In this document: positions 25,296 to 40,500 of the stretch, piece after piece
How positions within the stretch are numbered: position 1 is the stretch's first letter
How the letters are laid out: each line of letters opens with the position of its first letter
DNA from: Ficedula albicollis
Lineage: Eukaryota; Chordata; Aves; Passeriformes; Muscicapidae
Direction: 5' to 3'
Assembly (NCBI RefSeq): GCF_000247815.1
Contig: NC_021674.1
Span: forward strand, 14,707,562 to 14,771,561
Length of the DNA stretch: 64,000 nt
Notes under the pieces: generated by a model
The model's database searches: none
What the model was told of the DNA's origin: nothing
Seen by the model: the letters and a program-made list of their open reading frames with translations, nothing else
Program-made: the position numbers and the translations under genes

Positions 25296-26225
25296 ATTGT
25301 TTTGAGGCTGCTGATATTAATGTTGGGTTTGGGTGTGCCTGCAGGAAAGAAAGCAGGAATAAACCCCTGCCACAGTGAAGGAGAACTTTGCATGGCAAAT
25401 TTGCACTCTACAGATACACTGATCATATTGGCCCACTGAATACTTGGGAGCATCTACTGGGGGCAGAGTGCAAAGCTTCTTTGAATAGATAGGAGAAATG
25501 AGACTTGAAGAAACAATTTTGCTCATGCAGAAAAAGGGATCAGACCCACTGGTCCCTGGGCTCAGGCTTAGTTCTGCTAAATCCTGAGCATGGCCCTTTT
25601 GGAATTATTCCTTTATTGCTGATATGCAGCTGAAATACTGAATGCAGCTGGGGAGAAGTATTGCTTGGTAATTTAGGGGGCATTTTTGCTGGATAAATTC
25701 TGGATTAGAAATGAGCTGTATCATTAAACCTTACCTGTCGCTCTTTTATTATTGAGCTGACACTTCTACAGGGGATAAAAATCCTGATTTAAGAAAGGTA
25801 TTATTTTTTTACTGTTTGGCTGCCACATGTTTTTACCCACTGTGAAGTCATGTAAAGAATTATTAGTTCTCCGAGTTCAAACAGCTCTGTTGGAGAGTAT
25901 TTCAGAATGACCTGCCCCATGCCATTTCCATTAAGGAAATTTTGAATTGTTAGGAGCTGCCAAAATCAGAAATGTTTTGAGGTAGGTCGTGTTTATGTTG
26001 GATTTCAGTGTCTGTACAGCAAAGAAAGCAGGGAATAGACCCCGGGAACAATGAGGCAGGGCAAAAGTGGAACGTTTGGATGGCTAATTTGCTCCCTGCA
26101 GGTACAGTCTCCCTGAACACTTGGGACACCTAATGGGAGTGCAAAGTTTCTTTTACTTCTAACATGTGGTGCCATTGTTCATGTGCCAGCACTCCCTTTG
26201 TTGTGAAGAGAAACAAAATAAAACA
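25296..26225. repeat. Low-copy repeat related to 36,011-36,740
   Basis: 25489-26225 aligns over most of its length with 36011-36740 at roughly 85-90% by eye. An inner element (25296-25485) is repeated again at 25970-26160 and 36485-36685, with the shared core GTTTTGAGG...TATGTTGG...GCAAAG. It precedes module exon A in both places, so it belongs to the duplicated block. Confidence 0.75.
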
Positions 26226-27640
26226 AACAAAACAAGAATCCCCGAAGTGCAAAACCCAACCGTGACCCCTGGGGTGGGAAGGTTGTGGGTGACACGGACA
26301 CAGCAGCAGGAGACGCGTCTGGCTCTGCCTGTCTGTGCTCACTGCTGGCGGCTGGAGTCACCCCACCTTGTTCTAGGGCTGGGGACCAGGCTCCTGTCGC
26401 TCTTTACTGCAAGAGAGTTCCCAAATTCAACCCCAGATACTTCTGTGAGACAGAAGCACGGGGTCAAACACGGATTTTACCAGAAAAGGAAAGACCACTG
26501 AAGGGAAAGGTGAGGATAGAAAGGAGCGGAAAGGCCTGAGCCAAATGGAAAAAAGTCCCACCAGATTTCAGGGAAAACTGGTCCATGGTGGTCAGTGCTG
26601 GCTCTGTATCAGAGTGGGTGGCTGACAATTACAGGTGATCCTGCAAGGACACCCGTGGCATCACAACATTCTGTCATTAGTTTACTCTGCTTCCTCCTTT
26701 TTCACAGTAGCCAAATCACTCATGGTGTCAGCCAGGACAGGGACTGTGGCCACAGATGAGCACAACTTGGACATGGTCTGGAGATGCAAGTCCTGTTTCT
26801 TTGTTTGCCATCAATTTTGGGTCTCCGTACAGATAAATTTCCTGTTCTTTGCTTGCTGATTGGGTCTAACCCTGACAAGGCTGTTATGGTGTGATAAAAA
26901 TACCAGCAAGGTCTGCCTGCTTGCTGAGAAGTCTTTCTGGTTTGCAGAAATAACATTCATAACTGTGTTGGTCTTTACTGGGTATTGACAGAAAGCCAGC
27001 CTCAAGACGGGATCTTTTTTCCCTTCTTACCATCATCAGAGCCTTCCAACTTTTTCTTCTGACTTGCTAACTCAATACTGTTCAGAGGAATTAAATGCAT
27101 GCTAGCTCCACAAAAAATAAAAACAAAGCAATCTTCTGGGTAATTAAAAAGCCCCATGGGGCCTCTCGCCCATGTTGATAGGTAGATTGCAAAGATGGGA
27201 TTCCTGAGCATCCATCCTCTGTTGGGGTTGGACAAGCCAAAAGCTTTTTGTCTGAGGCCATGGGAACAATCACCCTAATAAAGGTACAGTTACGGTGAGA
27301 AGAAACTCACCTGCATTGCCCCCTGGGAGCTCATATGTTAATGTTTTAGTAAGTTCTCTGTTTCCCCCGTTGTCATTGGTTTGTGTTTGGTGCAGTAATT
27401 TTAATATTCCTGATCGTTGTTTCCCATTGGATCCTGACCCTCAGACTCTGCCCTCACCCTGCCTTTTATAAGTTACTGTGTCACCCTGGCCCTGGCCCAT
27501 TCTGGTGCGCCCTGCATTGCACTTGTATTCTACTGTTTGTTGTTTTCTCCTTACTAGAGTTCTTCTGTTTCAGGTCACTGAATTGCACCTGTCTCTCATT
27601 TTATCTCGCTGCCAAAGGGACTTTCACCCTGACATCCTGC
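26226..27640. other. Unresolved insertion-like segment with LTR-like sequence
   Basis: This stretch separates the 25.5 kb repeat from exon A1 and has no counterpart ahead of exon A3, so it is probably an insertion. Around 27,430-27,500 it contains CCCATTGGATCCTGACCCTC and CCTTTTATAAGTTACTG, which look like a promoter part of an avian LTR. No retroviral coding region recognised. Confidence 0.3.
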
Positions 27641-27808
27641 TCTTCTGGTGGCTGCTGGCAGGAGCATGCTTCCCTGTACAGCTATTTAGAAGTTTCCAGA
27701 AGTGTCTCATGAAATATGGAGCTTCAGGTGCTTTAGGTTTGCATTGTGGCCTCTGTTGTATTTTGTGCCTCTACTTTGCAGGCCTTAGTGTTAGTTCTTA
27801 GTTCTCAG

Positions 27809-28005
27809 TTTCCAAGATGTTTCCTCCGGCATCTCCCTCTATGCTCCTTCTCTCTAAGCCCTTGCCTCCCGTTTGGAAGAACTCTCCTTCTCCTGAGACA
27901 AACAAGACATGCAATGGAGAGCAGGAGAATGGGGAAAATGGCACAGGCTATGAAGACAGCAGTAGAAACAACCAGGAGCTGAGTTCAGAGGGAAAAGGAC
28001 GTAAG
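27809..28005 (+). CDS. Module exon A1 (unidentified gene, possibly TOGARAM2 by synteny)
   Basis: Open frame flanked by an acceptor and the donor GTAAAG at 28006. It contains MLLLSKPLPPVWKNS and ENGENGTGYEDSSRNNQELS, homologous to exon A2. The acceptor used by A2 (here TTGCAG, ending 27781) would bring in an in-frame TAG at 27799-27801. A second acceptor, TTCTCAG ending at 27808, removes the stop and keeps the same phase (1 in, 0 out). I placed the start there. It may also be a decayed exon. No known domain. Confidence 0.45.
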
Positions 28006-31166
<3,161 letters not shown>

Positions 31167-31373
31167 CCCAGAGGCCAGGCTGTTCCCCTGGCAGCTCTGT
31201 GCCAGTGGCTCAGGGTGTGCCCCTGGCCTGCCTCAAGGGGCTGCTGGCAGGAGCACATTTCCCTGTGCAGCTATTTAGAAGTTCCCAGGAAGTCTGTACA
31301 GTGAAATATAGTGCTCCAGATGCCTTAGGATTTCATTGCAGCCTCTGTTTTTTTTTTTGTCTCCACATTGCAG

Positions 31374-31582
31374 GCCTGACCAGGTTCATATTTTCCAAGT
31401 TGGTGCGGCCATCTCCCTGCATGCTCCTGCCATCTAAACTGCTGCCTCCCATCCGGAAGAGCTCTCCTGCTTCTAACACAAATAAAATCTTCAGTGTGGA
31501 GCAAGAGAATGGGAAAAAAGACACCGGTGACAATGGTAGCAGAAACAAGCAGGAGCTGTGTTCAGAGGGAAAAATATGTCAG
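31374..31582 (+). CDS. Module exon A2 (unidentified gene)
   Basis: 209 nt, acceptor TTGCAG ending 31373 behind a long T tract, donor GTAAGG at 31583, phase 1 in and 0 out. It encodes LTRFIFSKLVRPSPCMLLPS, KLLPPIRKSSPASNTNK and a polar end rich in E, N, K and G. The core LPSKxLPPxxKS is shared with A1 and A3. No domain recognised; the region is likely disordered. In mammals TOGARAM2 occupies this position and strand, so it is the leading but unproven candidate. Confidence 0.5.
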
Positions 31583-33386
31583 GTAAGGAGACCGAGCTAA
31601 GCCCGGTGTGATAGATTTTCAGATTATGTGTTGTAGGCAGATTTTACAGACATTTTCCTGGGGTGTAGAGCAAAGGAAGCAGCTGAGCCAAGGATGAGCT
31701 CAGCAGGACACTGTGCTTCAGGCTGTCTTTGCAATGGGTGTGTAGTGGAGACTTAATGTGATCAGCGTGTGTCAATAGCAAGAGAGGTCTTTGAATGATT
31801 TCTGGGTTCTGTTGTGCTTCCTTCTCGGTCTTGTAGCTGAGAAAACACCAGCAAGCAGTCAGAGAAGCTAAAGTAGGCCACTCCAGCAAAGCAAACCTTC
31901 TACCTTCAATAACCTACGGGTCTCTGTGAACCATGTCTATGTCTTGGTGGTGGTTACTGTCAACTGTGTCTTGTTTGGATGGAAAAGGTGTTTGCTGGAA
32001 CAGGCAGTCCTGCAAAGTCATCTCCAGGTTGTCTCATCTTCTCAGTTGTATACCCATGGCCTTCTGCACAGTTGTATCTGATGCTATTTCTAGAGTTCAT
32101 CAGCTTCTGGGCAGCTGTGTGCTCTGGCATGGCTTTGTCCAGAGGGAAGGGATGGGAGGTGGGTGTGTTGAGAGCAGCCCAGCCACACGATTGCCTTTGC
32201 AGCAGGACCAGCACCTGCAGCTGTTTTGAGTTTACAGTGGGGTGCAGGAGGGGGTAGATCAACAACAGCTTTGTTAGACAAAATGTCCAATCAAAGGCTT
32301 GTGTTCTTGATTTCAGCCTTGCTGACAAAGGGACCAATGTGTCCCTGACAGGAACTGAGCCTTTCGTGGGAGTTTGAACAGGTCCTGATTTGGCTCTTTA
32401 GCTGTGCCCAACACTTAAAGAACGGTGTGCATCTGCCCCAGCTGCCTACACCTGCCTATGTTGCCCTGGCATGGGGGCCCTGGAGCAACTTGGGCAGGCA
32501 GAGAGCTTGCAGAGAGCAGCAGGGCAGGGAGCTCTGCTGAACTTCCTAAATGCCAGTGAGCCTGACATGATTGATGTGTGGGAGCTGGAGAACTGTAAGA
32601 GGGAAGGGCAGCAGCAGAAGAAATGAGGGGCTTGAGAAAAGCCGGTTTTGACATACTGCAGAGTGGGTTTGTGGGGACTTGGCTGGTGATCAGCACTGGC
32701 TGTTTGGTACCTGAAGAGGGACTAGTGATCTAAACCCATTCCCATACCACCCCAAAGGCCAGTGGAGGCAGTGAGACCCCAGAACATGTTGATGCCAAAC
32801 ATGTGGATTGCAGCTGGGAATGTAGCCACACTTGCAGAGAAGCAAGAATGGGGAGAGAGGTGGCAAATGTGTGACAGGACCTCTCCCTCACCAGTTCCCT
32901 TTCTGTTCCCCATCCTGGGCCAAGCTGCAGCATCAGTTTGACTTTTCCTGGAACAGTCTAGCTAAGAGCATGGCTAAACATCTTGACCCATGAATGGGGG
33001 CAAGGCTGGATGCTTGATCTGAGCACTGTGTTCCGCTCTTTCCAGGCTTCCTTGCTGTATGCCACAGAAGGGGATGTGAAGAAGGGGTCACTGGGACCCC
33101 CTCTGATCCCCCCTACACGCAAGGCAGTCAGTCCCGTTGTTGGCAGTGCTGCAGGGTCTCTGCACAGCTCTCTGCAGCTGCATGTCCAAGAGTCCCAGGA
33201 GATGAGGTAAGCCAAGCTGTCTGCTGCTCCACTGTGCTGTTCTGCTCGCTCTTCTCGTCTTGTGAGGCTCTTTTGCAGAGTCAGCTCTCCCATGCATTTA
33301 GGCAAACCTCTGTGTATTCACCATTTTGCCCATCTCTGATGATCCTGCTCAATGTCAAACCCCACACCATATGCCCCAAGAGCAGA
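31583..33386. repeat. Right copy of the duplicated block (with 28,006-29,818)
   Basis: Holds exon B2 and flanks. The match to the left copy ends where the left copy enters the G run. Beyond 33,386 the sequence is unique (GGGGAAGAGGAGGCAGGGC). Confidence 0.88.
33046..33206 (+). CDS. Module exon B2 (unidentified gene)
   Basis: Same 161-nt exon as B1, apparently base-identical, with the same acceptor and donor. It follows A2 in compatible phase and leaves phase 2 for exon C. Confidence 0.55.
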
Positions 33387-34020
33387 AGGTGGTGGTGGGG
33401 AAGAGGAGGCAGGGCTTAGAAGCACCTCAAGACAAGTCCTCTGATGGGCTTGGTATTGAGTCCCTCTGTAGTGTTTGTAGTGTCATTTGGGAACTGTACT
33501 GCATGGGTCTGCATCCTGCAGATCTTTGAATACTGTGATCCTTGACTGTCACCTTCAGCATCCAAAATAATATGTCTGGGCAAATACTGGCTGCTGGAGA
33601 GGTGTTTTCAAAGTCAAGTGCTGCCTCTGTAAACGTCAAGCGTAACTTGCGTGTTTCTTACCCTCCACTGTAAAATGAGATCCTAGATAAATTTTGGGTT
33701 ATAGATGTATAATCCAATACCTGTTCAATATTTACATCTGGCCTTAAGGTCAAGGAGGGCAAGGTGCTAGAGAAGAGTTATAGGGCTGTACCTGATGGAA
33801 AGATATTGGCTTGCATTTGAGAAAATGTAGCTGTCAAGCTTATCTGAGTAATTACAATAAAGAAGGAGTCACAGAAGTGTCATTCCAATTGAAACGTTTC
33901 TGTAAGGCTTTTAAAGAGCAATCTCAATATCCTTCCCTATCAGCTGAGTTGGAAAAAGCCTTTTTCTTCTTGAAAGAGCAAGGAGGTGGAATATCCTTCC
34001 CAGGACACAGCACTGCTCTG
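33387..34020. other. Intron or spacer between module exons B2 and C
   Basis: No exon or element recognised. Confidence 0.35.
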
Positions 34021-34303
34021 AGCACATGTAGCACAAGACTGGCACCAGAGTAAGGCACGAGCAGGTGGAGCCAAGCTTTGGCAGCAGTACCAAAGCAGCT
34101 CCCTCCATACAGACTTGTGTCTCAGCTGAGCAGCTCTTGCTGCTTCAGACAGGCTGTAGGAAGAGCACATGTAGCACGAGACTGGCAACAGAGTAAGGCA
34201 CGAGCAGGCGGAGCCAAGCTTTGGCAGCAGTACCAAAGCAGCTCCCTCCATACAGACTTGTGTCTCAGCTGAGCAGCTCTTGCTGCTTCAGACAGGCTGT
34301 AGG
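34021..34303. repeat. Tandem duplication, period 143 bp
   Basis: Two copies beginning AGCACATGTAGCAC at 34021 and 34164, differing at a few bases. Confidence 0.9.
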
Positions 34304-34562
34304 AGCCCCTTGGCTCCAAAAGGAGAGACAGCAGTATTGGGGAGTTATGGTGCAAGTTGAAGAAGGCCAGCTGTGTCTGACTGCAGCAACTGAAAGCTTA
34401 AGGACAATTAATCAGCTTTGCATCTTATTGGGTTTATATCTTGCATTTTCCCCTCCATCACAGTGACCACGCAAAGAAGGATTGCCCCCTTTCATGCTGC
34501 TCCTCCTCCCTCCCTTCTCCTTTTCCCCCCTCATATGTTCTTTTCTCCTCCATTTTCTCAAG

Positions 34563-34609
34563 GCCAAGATGCAGCAGCAGAAGCAAAGAGGAGGACCCTG
34601 AACATGGAG
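34563..34609 (+). CDS. Candidate module exon C (unidentified gene)
   Basis: 47 nt between a T-rich tract with acceptor TCAAG and donor GTAGGT. Read in the phase left by B2 it gives RPRCSSRSKEEDPEHG plus one base, that is phase 2 in and 1 out, exactly what exon A3 needs. Short and with a weak AAG acceptor, so supported mainly by the phase chain. Confidence 0.3.
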
Positions 34610-34884
34610 GTAGGTACAGGGCATGTGTGTCCCAAAATGATCATTGGAATCTTGATGCAGAGATGGCATTTTGAAAGCTTGGTTAAAAACCATTCTTTTC
34701 AAAATCTCTTCTCATTGGTTTCAATTCCTTGATGGGCTCAATGGACTCTCCCAGAGCCTAGTCACTTGGAGTGAGCTCTGTTGATGCTGTGAAAATTCCT
34801 CCAATGTGAAGTGTTAGGTGGCAGGAGCTGGAGTGGTATCTTGGGGCCCTGGAAATGCAGTGCAGGAAAAGGAAACATTCCTCT

Positions 34885-35225
34885 CCATCCTGCACATGCC
34901 TTTTATCTCCCCGCTGCCTTTCTAGCGTTACAATTAGTAGGGAAAAAGAAGGCATTTAGCATGGAATGAGAAATATTCCCACTCCTCCCTCCTGCCCTTG
35001 AAAGAGAAAACCTTTCCTTGGGGCAGTTTCTATGTTCTCACTCTTCTCTCCTGCCCTTGAAGGAGAAAACCTTTCCTTGGGGCAGCATCCTGCACATGCC
35101 TTTTATCTCCGTGCAGCCTTTCTAGTGTCAAAATTAATAGAGAAAAGAAGGCATTTAGCATGAAATGGGAAACGTCCCCATTCCTTCCTCCTGCACTATG
35201 GAGGAGAAAAGCTTTCCTTGGGGCA
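34885..35225. repeat. Imperfect tandem repeats, about 200 and 60 bp
   Basis: CATCCTGCACATGCCTTTTA recurs at 34,885 and 35,086, each followed by a diverged copy of the same 140 bp. CTTTCCTTGGGGCAG occurs three times (about 35,012, 35,071 and 35,213). Confidence 0.75.
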
Positions 35226-35319
35226 GCTTCTGAGCTGAATCCTTTGAGATCTGAAGGAGATTCACGGACATTGCCTGGTTTTCCTCTGGGAGAAATAAGG
35301 AAACCTCCTGTGACAGAAA

Positions 35320-36049
35320 GTGCATTTGAATTGTCTAATTATTGAGATGGAGACCTGCAAATGGATGCAGCCTATGCAGGGTCTGAGTTTGTCATCCTCT
35401 GGCATCACAAGCCCAAAGCCACCTATGGCAGGTCCATGATGACAAATCTCTTGCCCGACTCTCTCTGCCTGTGTCAGTGTTGCAGGCTGAGGCTGGGGGA
35501 GGAGATGCTTTCTGCCTTGTCCCCCGTCCCTGTCCTGCCTGATCCCTGACAAAATGCAGTCTCTGGTGCATCTGTGTCAGCCAATGCCTTCAAGGTGAAA
35601 GCATTAATGACACTGTTGTTGTTTCTTTGCCATCTCTGTAATGATAGGAGACATGAGACTTGAACAATTTTGCTGATGCAGAAAGCCCATGTGAATTTTC
35701 CAGTTAAGGAGAAGGAGACTTCCAAATGGATGCAGGCTATGCAGGGTCTGAGTTTGTCATCCTCTGACAGCACAAGCCCAAAGCCACCTATGGCAGGTTC
35801 ACAATGACAAATCTCCTGCCCGACTCTCTCTGCCTGTGTCAGTGTTGCAGGCTGAGGCTGGGGGAGGAGATGCTTTCTGCCTTGTCCCCCGTCCCTGTCC
35901 TGTCTGATCCCTGACAAAATGCAGTCTCTGGTGCATCTGTGTCAGCCAATGCCTTCAAGGTGAAAGCATTAATGACACTGTTGTTGTTTCTTTGCCATCT
36001 CTGTAATGATAGGAGACATGAGACTTGAACAATTTTGCTGATGCAGAAA
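35320..36049. repeat. Tandem duplication, period 365 bp
   Basis: Copies about 35320-35684 and 35685-36049; long identical stretches such as TATGCAGGGTCTGAGTTTGT at 35373 and 35738. The second copy runs straight into the repeat shared with 25.5 kb. Confidence 0.88.
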
Positions 36050-36740
36050 AAGGGATAACATGCACTGGTCCCTGGGCTCAGGGTTAGTTCTGCCAAATCC
36101 TGGGTACGGCCCCTTTGGAATGACTCCTTAATTGCTGATATGCAGCAGGAATGCTTAATGCAGCTGGGAGAAGTATTGCTCAGTAGTTTAGGTGGCATTT
36201 TTGCTGGATAAATTCTGAATTAGAAATGAGCTATATCATTAAAATTTATCTGTTGCTTTTTTATTACTGACCTGACTGTTCTACGGGGGAAAAAAAAAGC
36301 AGATTTAAGAAAGGTATTCTTTTTTTATTGCTTGTCTTCCACATGGTTTTATCATCCTTGAAGTCATGTAAAGAATGATTAGTTCTCTGAATTCTAAGCG
36401 CTCTGTTGGAGAGTATTTCAGAATGATCTGCCCTATGCCATTTCCATTAAGGGAATTTTGAATTGTCAGTAACAGCCAAGATCAGAAATGTTTTGAGGCA
36501 GGTCATATTTATGTTGGGTTTGGAGGTCTCTGCACACACAAATGCAGGAAGTAAACCTCTGTAGCAATGAAGTAAAGCAAAAATGGAACGTTTGGATGGC
36601 CATTTTGTTCCCTGCAGATACTGTCTCCCTGAACACTGGGAATATCTAATGGGGAAGGCAAAGCTTCTTTTACTTCTAAGATGTCGTGCCATTTATTGTG
36701 TCCCAGCATTTCCTTTTTTGTGAGGAGAAGTAAAATATAA
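36011..36740. repeat. Low-copy repeat related to 25,489-26,225
   Basis: Second copy of the block that precedes exon A. Here it lies about 480 bp before exon A3 without the 1.4 kb insertion found ahead of A1. Confidence 0.75.
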
Positions 36741-37220
36741 ATAACCAACAAAACGCAACCCAGAAATGAGTGGGAATTACAAGAAACAAAGAGACAATAG
36801 GGGACAAAGCCAATAAAGCAAAAGGAACACCACTGGGTGCTTAGCCACAGCCAGAGGCACACCAGTCAACACAGCAACACTCCTTGTATACCCTGGGTAT
36901 TGCATCAGCCAGATGCATATTCATAAATGGTCATCCATATTCAAATATTTTAACACAGTTCCTCCTCCATCCCTCCCCTTCAGAACATCCTCCTGGTCAT
37001 TCTTTTGTTGGTTAAATGTCAACATTATCACCACACAACATTTGGATTAGAAGAACTCTAAGCTTTTTTGTAAAACTTCTTTTATAAAAATCAACATTAC
37101 AGAACACATAGTATTCACTCCAGTGTTTGCCAAAGCTGACACTGTAATATATTTATCACACTTCAGATGCTTTAGGTTTGCATTGTGGCCTCTGTTACAC
37201 TTTGTGTCTTCATTTTGTAG

Positions 37221-37378
37221 GCCTGGCTGGCTCGTCCACCAAGACCTTTTCCCTGGACACATCCTGTGTTCTCTTACCCTCAAAGTCCTTGCCTCCTGTC
37301 CAGAAGAGCTCTTTCCTCAGCTCAGGAAGAAGCTGCCGCCTGTCTGAAGATGTTTGGAGAACAGGATTTATGTGTTAG
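37221..37378 (+). CDS. Module exon A3, terminal version with stop (unidentified gene)
   Basis: Acceptor TTTTGTAG ends at 37220 within flanks homologous to those of A1 and A2. Entered in phase 1 it reads LAGSSTKTFSLDTSCVLLPS, KSLPPVQKSS... and stops at TAG 37376-37378, where A1 and A2 continue to a donor. AATAAA occurs at 37570-37575 and 37581-37586, so it may serve as a last exon. It could instead be a decayed copy. Confidence 0.35.
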
Positions 37379-37380
37379 GC

Positions 37381-37503
37381 TTCATAGTTACAGATGAACA
37401 TACGTTCTGATATTTAGGTGTAGTTTTGAATGTATTTCGAGATTCATAGTTACAGATGAACATATGTTCTTATATTTAGGTGTAGTTTTGAATGTATTTC
37501 GAG
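37381..37503. repeat. Tandem duplication, period 62 bp
   Basis: TTCATAGTTACAGATGAACA occurs at 37381 and 37443; each copy ends TTTCGAG. It lies just after the stop of exon A3. Confidence 0.92.
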
Positions 37504-37569
37504 TGTATCTTTAACATTTTGATTATATATTTTTAATTGTATATATTTTATTTTGATTATTAAAAAAAT

Positions 37570-37586
37570 AATAAAATTTAAATAAA
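37570..37586 (+). terminator. Two polyA signals after module exon A3
   Basis: AATAAA at 37570-37575 and 37581-37586 in a very AT-rich stretch, about 190 bp after the A3 stop codon. Confidence 0.35.
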
Positions 37587-37599
37587 CCAAGCAGAGAAT

Positions 37600-40500
37600 T
37601 TGAGACCAGGACCTGCTAGCCTAGAGGTTATCAGAGTGCAGCCCACTTGATGTGCCAGTGTCTCACCATATCTTTCCTCACTTTCCTCTCCCTCTTTTGC
37701 CATATTTTCTTTGTGTCATTTGTGCTGCTCTTTGTGACTTGGCAATACAATGGGGCCACCCATTGACGTGTTTGGGGGATGATGGACCCAATAGATCCAG
37801 CATAGTCAGAAGTTTTCTACCTAGATGTATTCTGTGCTCACAAAAGGCCTGAGCAGAGAAACAAAGAGAAGTGTGCCCAAATCCCAAAGCTTTACTCCTT
37901 TGCAGTCTCACCCAGATCTGGCTCAGAGGTGTCTTCAATCACAATTTCATAGGTTAGAAGAGGTCATGGGGAAAGATGAACTGCTTTGGAGAAGTCATGT
38001 GTAGGTACATTTCTCCAGGACAGCAGTCCAACAGTGTTGTTTGCAACTTGTTTGCAGAAGGATGAGTGGACTGTGAGGTCGATAACATTTGTCAATGGTT
38101 CCTCAAATCTCTATCCCAGCCTGGGATCCATTCAGCCCAGGGGAATGGGATCATTTGTTACCATGGATCAGTGCTTGCCTGTGTAATGAATTCCTGAATA
38201 ACTGGAACAAGCAATTCTGGATTCAGCTCCAGTTCTTGCTGGGCTGCATGATCATTGACTCTGCTGCCTTTCCAGAAATTATTTCACAGTTTCCATTAAT
38301 AGTTCATTTGAAGCTTTTTAAACTTCACATTTCAATTTGCTTTGCCTTGGGGAAGAACACTTCTGGGCCCAGTGCAAACTGTAATCTTTTGACAGCAAAG
38401 TTTTTGTGGTTTCCAGCTTCAGATGTTACGGAAGAAAACACATGAGAATATGCTAATTAGGTTTTCTGAAGGAAAAACTCTATGTCACATGGCTGCATGT
38501 GTTTGCTTAGCTATGGGTCTATCCTTGCCTAGTAAAGCCCAGGCAGGGTGGCAGGTTGCAAAGAAAATTAGTCTGTGAGCTTATGGGGTTGCCATCACCA
38601 TCAGAGTGAATGTGTCCTTTGGGGATTCCACTGGAGACAAAATGAGGGACCTGTTTCCTCCCACAATATTGCCTCAGATCTTTCTAAAATATCCTAGAAA
38701 AGGCAGTGAAACCTCACATCTCCTTGTATACCCACTATTTGAATGGGGACATTTTTGTCTCTCTTCAAAGTCATTGCTCCTGCACACCAGAAACACGAAC
38801 ACCAACAAACAGGAATGATGTGTGGTCCTCCTGCTGGTGTTTCAGAGTACTGGTAAGTGCTTGGCTTAAAAAACTAAAGTTAGATATTGCTTGGGTCTTG
38901 CTTCAGTTTTGTGCAAGTTTAAAAGGAAAAGAAAATCTGAGATAAGAAGCTTAGGATAATTGGATACATTGGCACCCATGCTGGCTTTCTCCCTACATTT
39001 TTGCAGGATTGGTTTCTCATCCCCAAATGAGTGACTGGGAAGTTGTCACCCCCAGAGCTGTTGCTTTGTACTTCTGGAGCATATCAGTCTCCTGGGAATT
39101 ATCACCCAAAGAGTAGAAAACTCACAGAAGTCCTAGTCTCCTTTTTCCTGCAAGGAGTCTAAGTTAAACCTGTCAAAGGATTCTTAAAATTATTAAGAAT
39201 TTATTTAAGAGGCTTTATGAGCTATTAAGCTTATTTGATGAGTACTTTTCTATTTTTACTGGTTTGTAAATAGCCTCTGAAAAGCTCACAACAATCTTCA
39301 TTGTGTGTTGGGAGAAGATAGGTTGCAGAGCCGCTCATAGTCCAGGGAAACTGGGAATACACCAAGCATCTAAATGCCTGCTGCAGTCCTTTGCTGTGGT
39401 GTTTGCAGTGGCTGTTCTCCTGTGGAAAAGCCTCAAACAGTTATTTGGCTGTCAAGGGGACTCTGTGGGGCTGAAAATGGGACATCATTTGCTTGCCTGG
39501 GCTAGGAGAGCTCAGAGGTGCAGTACATGCTTTCTTCTTCTCTTGGCTCTTGGTAGGATAAATAGTTCTGAAGTACTGAGTTTTTCAACATAAAGAGCAT
39601 AATATTTCTTGAGGATTTTAAAAAATTGTTCATAGTATATTCTAGGATCTTTCTTTGTTTTGCACCTTAGAGGGTTTTGTTTTGGTTTTTTTTGTTTTGG
39701 TTTTTTTTTTTTTTTTTAATTTGCAGCCCGTTTCAAGCTGTTGCTGATATGTTATTTGGACTAATACGAAATTTGTCTAAGACTCATAATTAGGCAACTA
39801 GTTACCAGGAGTCCTTTCTAACTAGATTCTCAAGTACAGAGCACTGTGGTAGCAGGGTGTCCCTGATGCTCCCTGCTTCCTGACTTATCCACAGGAGAAA
39901 CCATGCTATGAGAACCTGCTTGCAATCTAGGTCCCTTACAATAGTTAACATGTGCATGCATATGCATGTGTTTTCCCTGAAATATAAAGGTGAAAGGATC
40001 TGCATGGATATCTGGTTATTGATGAAACCTTCACTATTCAAAAAGATCCAAAAGATGCATTGCCTTGTACCCTGGTTATCCATATTAACTGTATTTACTA
40101 GCAAAGAGACACAAAACTTCCAAGAGGAGTAAAACATTCCAAAACTAAGGCCATTGTATTGTACTGGCAGGTTGAATTTCCAGTTTGGATGTAAGAGATA
40201 TTAAACTTCTACTAATTATAAGAGAGGGTAAGGCTGCAATGAAATGGCCCCATAAGATTGACAGAGTCACACTTAAAAGCCAAGCAGCTGGTAAATTTGT
40301 TGGTTTAGATTTTAACTGCAGAGCCATCTCTGCCTTGCCACATATCTGTGTATCTGCTGGAATGCCTGAAAAGTTCTGTTCACAGCTTTATAGCTACTGC
40401 TCTGGGGAAGGATGGTCTTTGTTAGCATCCTCAGGCTTTGACTTTGGTTCACTCATATCCTAAGGAGCCAATAGTTCAGCAGTATTAATCAATGAAGGGC

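Noticed and set aside
38745..38818. SSKSLLLHTRNTNTNKQE, vaguely like exon A
   Set aside because: Similarity is short, there is no matching acceptor and the flanks are not those of the A copies.
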